Positions 62,136-64,000 of a DNA stretch of 64,000 bases are shown piece by piece; the first letter of the stretch is position 1; each line of letters starts with the position of its first letter. The notes beneath the pieces were generated by a model. It was not told where the DNA came from and did not search any database. It saw only the letters and a list, made by a program, of their open reading frames with translations. This DNA is from Iningainema tapete BLCC-T55 (GTDB lineage: Bacteria; Cyanobacteriota; Cyanobacteriia; Cyanobacteriales; Nostocaceae), in NCBI RefSeq assembly GCF_014698965.1, contig NZ_JACXAE010000036.1:62001-126000 (forward strand), read 5' to 3'. The translations under genes were made by a program, and so were the position numbers.

Positions 62136-63518
62136 TCAAATCGCACGAGAGAATTTTTGCGCTCGCGTTTGGATATGAGTATCAAAGATGACAGCAATAT
62201 TGCGAACTAGTAATCTACCAATTTCTGTAATACTGATATGGTTGGTTGATAATTGAACTAGTCCATCTTGCTCTATTCGTTTCAATTCCTCTAGTTCTTT
62301 GGAGAAGTATTGATCAAAACTGATGTGATACTTCTGTTCTATGTCTTGCTTGCGTAGTTTGGCATGAGACATAATGCTCATAATCACATCTCGTCTGAGC
62401 ATATCTTCCCAACTAAGTTTAATACCTTTACTTGTAGGTAAAACACCTGCGTCAATTGCCCGGTAATAATCTTTCAGTTGTTTGTGGTTTTGAGCATAGG
62501 CATCTTCTAGCATACTTATAGATGAGATTCCAAAACCAAAGAGTTCCGTTTGCGCTTGGGTAGTATAACCTTGGAAGTTGCGCTTTAAAGTACAATTGTT
62601 TTGGGCGATCGCTAGTTCATCATTAGGTTTGGCAAAGTGATCCATGCCAATGAATCGATACTGACTACTTGTTAGCTCCTCAATAGTCATTTGTAGTATT
62701 TCTAACTTTTCGGGTGGTGTAGGTAGTGCAACAGCTGGGATATTTTTCTGCACAGGCTTCACCCACGGTACATAGGCAAAGTTAAAGACAGCGATTCTGT
62801 CAGGATCTAATTCAATGGTTTTTTTTACCGTTTCGCGAAATGTGTCGATTGTCTGAAATGGTAAACCATAAATTAGGTCTACATTCACACTATCAAATCC
62901 GGCTTCTTTGATCCAGCTCATCACATCAAACAGCATTTCTTTTGGTTGGATGCGATTCACAGCTGCTTGCACTTGGGTATTGAAATCTTGAATCCCAAAG
63001 CTAATCCGATTAAATCCGATTTCTCTGAGAAAGAAAATGTAGTTTTTATCTATATAGCGAGGATTAATCTCAATGGAGATTTCTGCTTTTGGATTAATAG
63101 TGAAGTGGCGATTTATGTTCTTCCATAACAATTCTACTTGTTCTAAGTTTAAATAATTTGGGGTTCCGCCACCCCAGTGAATTTGATCCACTTTTCGCTC
63201 TCTATCAATTAGAGATGCTGTGTTATTAATATCGCGGATTAAGTACTCTAAATAAGGTTTAGCGATCTCCTTATTATTCGATATAATCACGTTACAGCCG
63301 CAAAAATAGCAAGCACTCTGACAAAATGGTATATGGAAATACAAAGATAGCGGAGATTTTCTTTGGTTAGAAGTGGCGATCGCACTAATAAAATCAGAGT
63401 TGGTGAATTCTGGACTTAATTCTGTTGCGGGGGGGTAGCTAGTGTATCTTGGTGTAGGAGTATCGTACTTTTTGATTGTATTGAAGTCAAATTTGACATG
63501 AGGCGATTGAAAAACCAT
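62136..63518 (-). CDS. hemN: Oxygen-independent coproporphyrinogen III oxidase (HemN type)
   Basis: Radical SAM enzyme of haem and chlorophyll synthesis under low oxygen, 460 residues. The cluster motif is FCQSACYFCGC with C66, C70, C73. GGGTPNYLNLEQ and SIEINPRYIDKNYIFFLREI follow, then NVDLIYGLPFQTIDTF and MDHFAKPNDELAIAQ, typical of bacterial HemN (not the HemW-type). The YTSYPPAT start is also characteristic. The gene is convergent with nothing nearby; it stands behind a large repeat. Low-oxygen induction is likely from the family, but no regulator site was read. Confidence 0.93.
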   Translation of the reverse strand: MVFQSPHVKFDFNTIKKYDTPTPRYTSYPPATELSPEFTNSDFISAIATSNQRKSPLSLYFHIPFCQSACYFCGCNVIISNNKEIAKPYLEYLIRDINNTASLIDRERKVDQIHWGGGTPNYLNLEQVELLWKNINRHFTINPKAEISIEINPRYIDKNYIFFLREIGFNRISFGIQDFNTQVQAAVNRIQPKEMLFDVMSWIKEAGFDSVNVDLIYGLPFQTIDTFRETVKKTIELDPDRIAVFNFAYVPWVKPVQKNIPAVALPTPPEKLEILQMTIEELTSSQYRFIGMDHFAKPNDELAIAQNNCTLKRNFQGYTTQAQTELFGFGISSISMLEDAYAQNHKQLKDYYRAIDAGVLPTSKGIKLSWEDMLRRDVIMSIMSHAKLRKQDIEQKYHISFDQYFSKELEELKRIEQDGLVQLSTNHISITEIGRLLVRNIAVIFDTHIQTRAQKFSRAI

Positions 63519-63865
63519 CGATACAGATCCAAGGCATGTTGATTTCTACCCAAATTATTGACTATTAATTATTATATAGCTATTAAATTAATCCTAATTT
63601 TTAAGTGTAGGGGTGAACCGCTGTTCACCCCTACTTGTCTATTTCTATCAAATCATATATGATGAGTGTGTATTTTTATTTTCAAAAATAAAATTTTACA
63701 CTTTTAAACCCACTCCTCATTCAGATTTTCCCACACCAAATTTGCTCATGTTTAGCTCTTTTTTAGTAAGCGCTATAGCCACTCCAAACTAACTGAGAAT
63801 ATTTTTCTCAGTTTTTACACACTTGCTTAACTTAAAACAAAAATAACAGACGTGATTTGTATCTG
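63519..63865. other. Intergenic region with a palindrome
   Basis: About 350 bases upstream of hemN and downstream of pstB. It has the palindrome at 63607-63634 and otherwise AT-rich DNA. Confidence 0.55.
63607..63634. repeat. GTAGGGGTGAAC palindrome
   Basis: Perfect 12-base arms GTAGGGGTGAAC and GTTCACCCCTAC around CGCT. A frequent type of small palindrome in cyanobacteria; could act as a terminator for pstB. Confidence 0.8.
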
Positions 63866-64000
63866 TTAACCGAAACGCCCAGAAACGTAGTCGCGGGTGC
63901 GAGAATCAAGAGCATTGCCAAAAATTTGAGTTGTTTCGCCAAATTCAACCATTTGACCGATGCGGCTTTCATCAGTACTGAAAAAAGCCGTGAAATCAGA
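63866..64000 (-). CDS. pstB: Phosphate ABC transporter ATP-binding protein, C-terminal part
   Basis: The last 45 codons of a gene that starts beyond the right edge. They read SDFTAFFSTDESRIGQMVEF, GETTQIFGNALDSRTRDYVS, GRFG and stop. The TAFF and the ending DYVSGRFG are the PstB C-terminal signature, and a short loop there is where nucleotide-binding subunits contact phosphate permease. The rest of the pst operon would lie to the right. Confidence 0.88.
   Translation of the reverse strand, partial: SDFTAFFSTDESRIGQMVEFGETTQIFGNALDSRTRDYVSGRFG

Overview
The window reads as a chromosomal stretch of a filamentous, probably heterocyst-forming cyanobacterium. GCGATCGC (HIP1-type) octamers are frequent. 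There is a Psb32-type photosystem II repair protein, the RNase P RNA carries a short tandem heptamer insertion of the kind known from heterocyst formers, and heptameric STRR repeats and several families of small palindromes are scattered through both intergenic and coding DNA. The species cannot be fixed from the sequence alone.

Layout. 0-16.5 kb is ordinary core genome: corA, rnpB next to an RNase III gene, a Gfo/Idh/MocA dehydrogenase, a sensor kinase, a RibD-like reductase, a COG3146 protein, psb32, a polysaccharide-export (OPX) gene, a DUF1400 hydrolase, an SPFH protein, folP and tpiA. 16.5-19.8 kb is a decayed stretch: a dead two-partner-secretion haemagglutinin fragment, a dead Rpn-type nuclease fragment, a higBA module and palindromic repeats. 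19.8-24.7 kb holds a DUF697 GTPase, a multi-helix MscS-like channel, an SRPBCC protein and a SirB1-type protein.

24.7-35.5 kb is an accessory metabolic region. It contains a complete three-subunit molybdenum hydroxylase of the aldehyde oxidoreductase type (2Fe-2S, FAD and Mo subunits) and its maturation genes xdhC and a MocA-like cytidylyltransferase. An MFS transporter, an alcohol dehydrogenase-like reductase, an NpdG-like reductase and a CMD-family protein lie alongside. The three-subunit operon is bracketed by about 60-bp inverted repeats, and fragments of related genes lie around it, so the region has been rearranged or acquired more than once. 35.5-38.9 kb returns to core genes (trmFO, an M23 peptidase, tRNA-Arg), but both protein genes carry a GC-rich palindromic element inserted in frame.

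38.9-57.6 kb is a defence island. Its frame is a DUF499 ATPase, a DUF1156 DNA methyltransferase and a PLD-SNF2 helicase, the gene set of the helicase-methylase-ATPase (Hma-like) type. Between these lie embedded modules: a small unknown protein coupled to the ATPase, a PemK/MazF toxin with its antitoxin, a higBA locus with a dead toxin, and a ubiquitin-like conjugation operon (Ubl, E2-like, JAB-E1 fusion) diverging from an XRE regulator and ImmA/IrrE protease pair. Two Uma2 nucleases, a VapBC module and a small antitoxin-like gene complete the island. Heptamer repeats have expanded inside the ATPase and helicase reading frames; the helicase has a 14-nt tandem array whose copy changes would shift the frame. 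This island is the most interesting part of the window.

57.6-64 kb is core again: YdcF, a secreted SH3-type protein, a GH65 phosphorylase, an oxygen-independent coproporphyrinogen oxidase, and the C-terminal end of a pstB gene running off the window.
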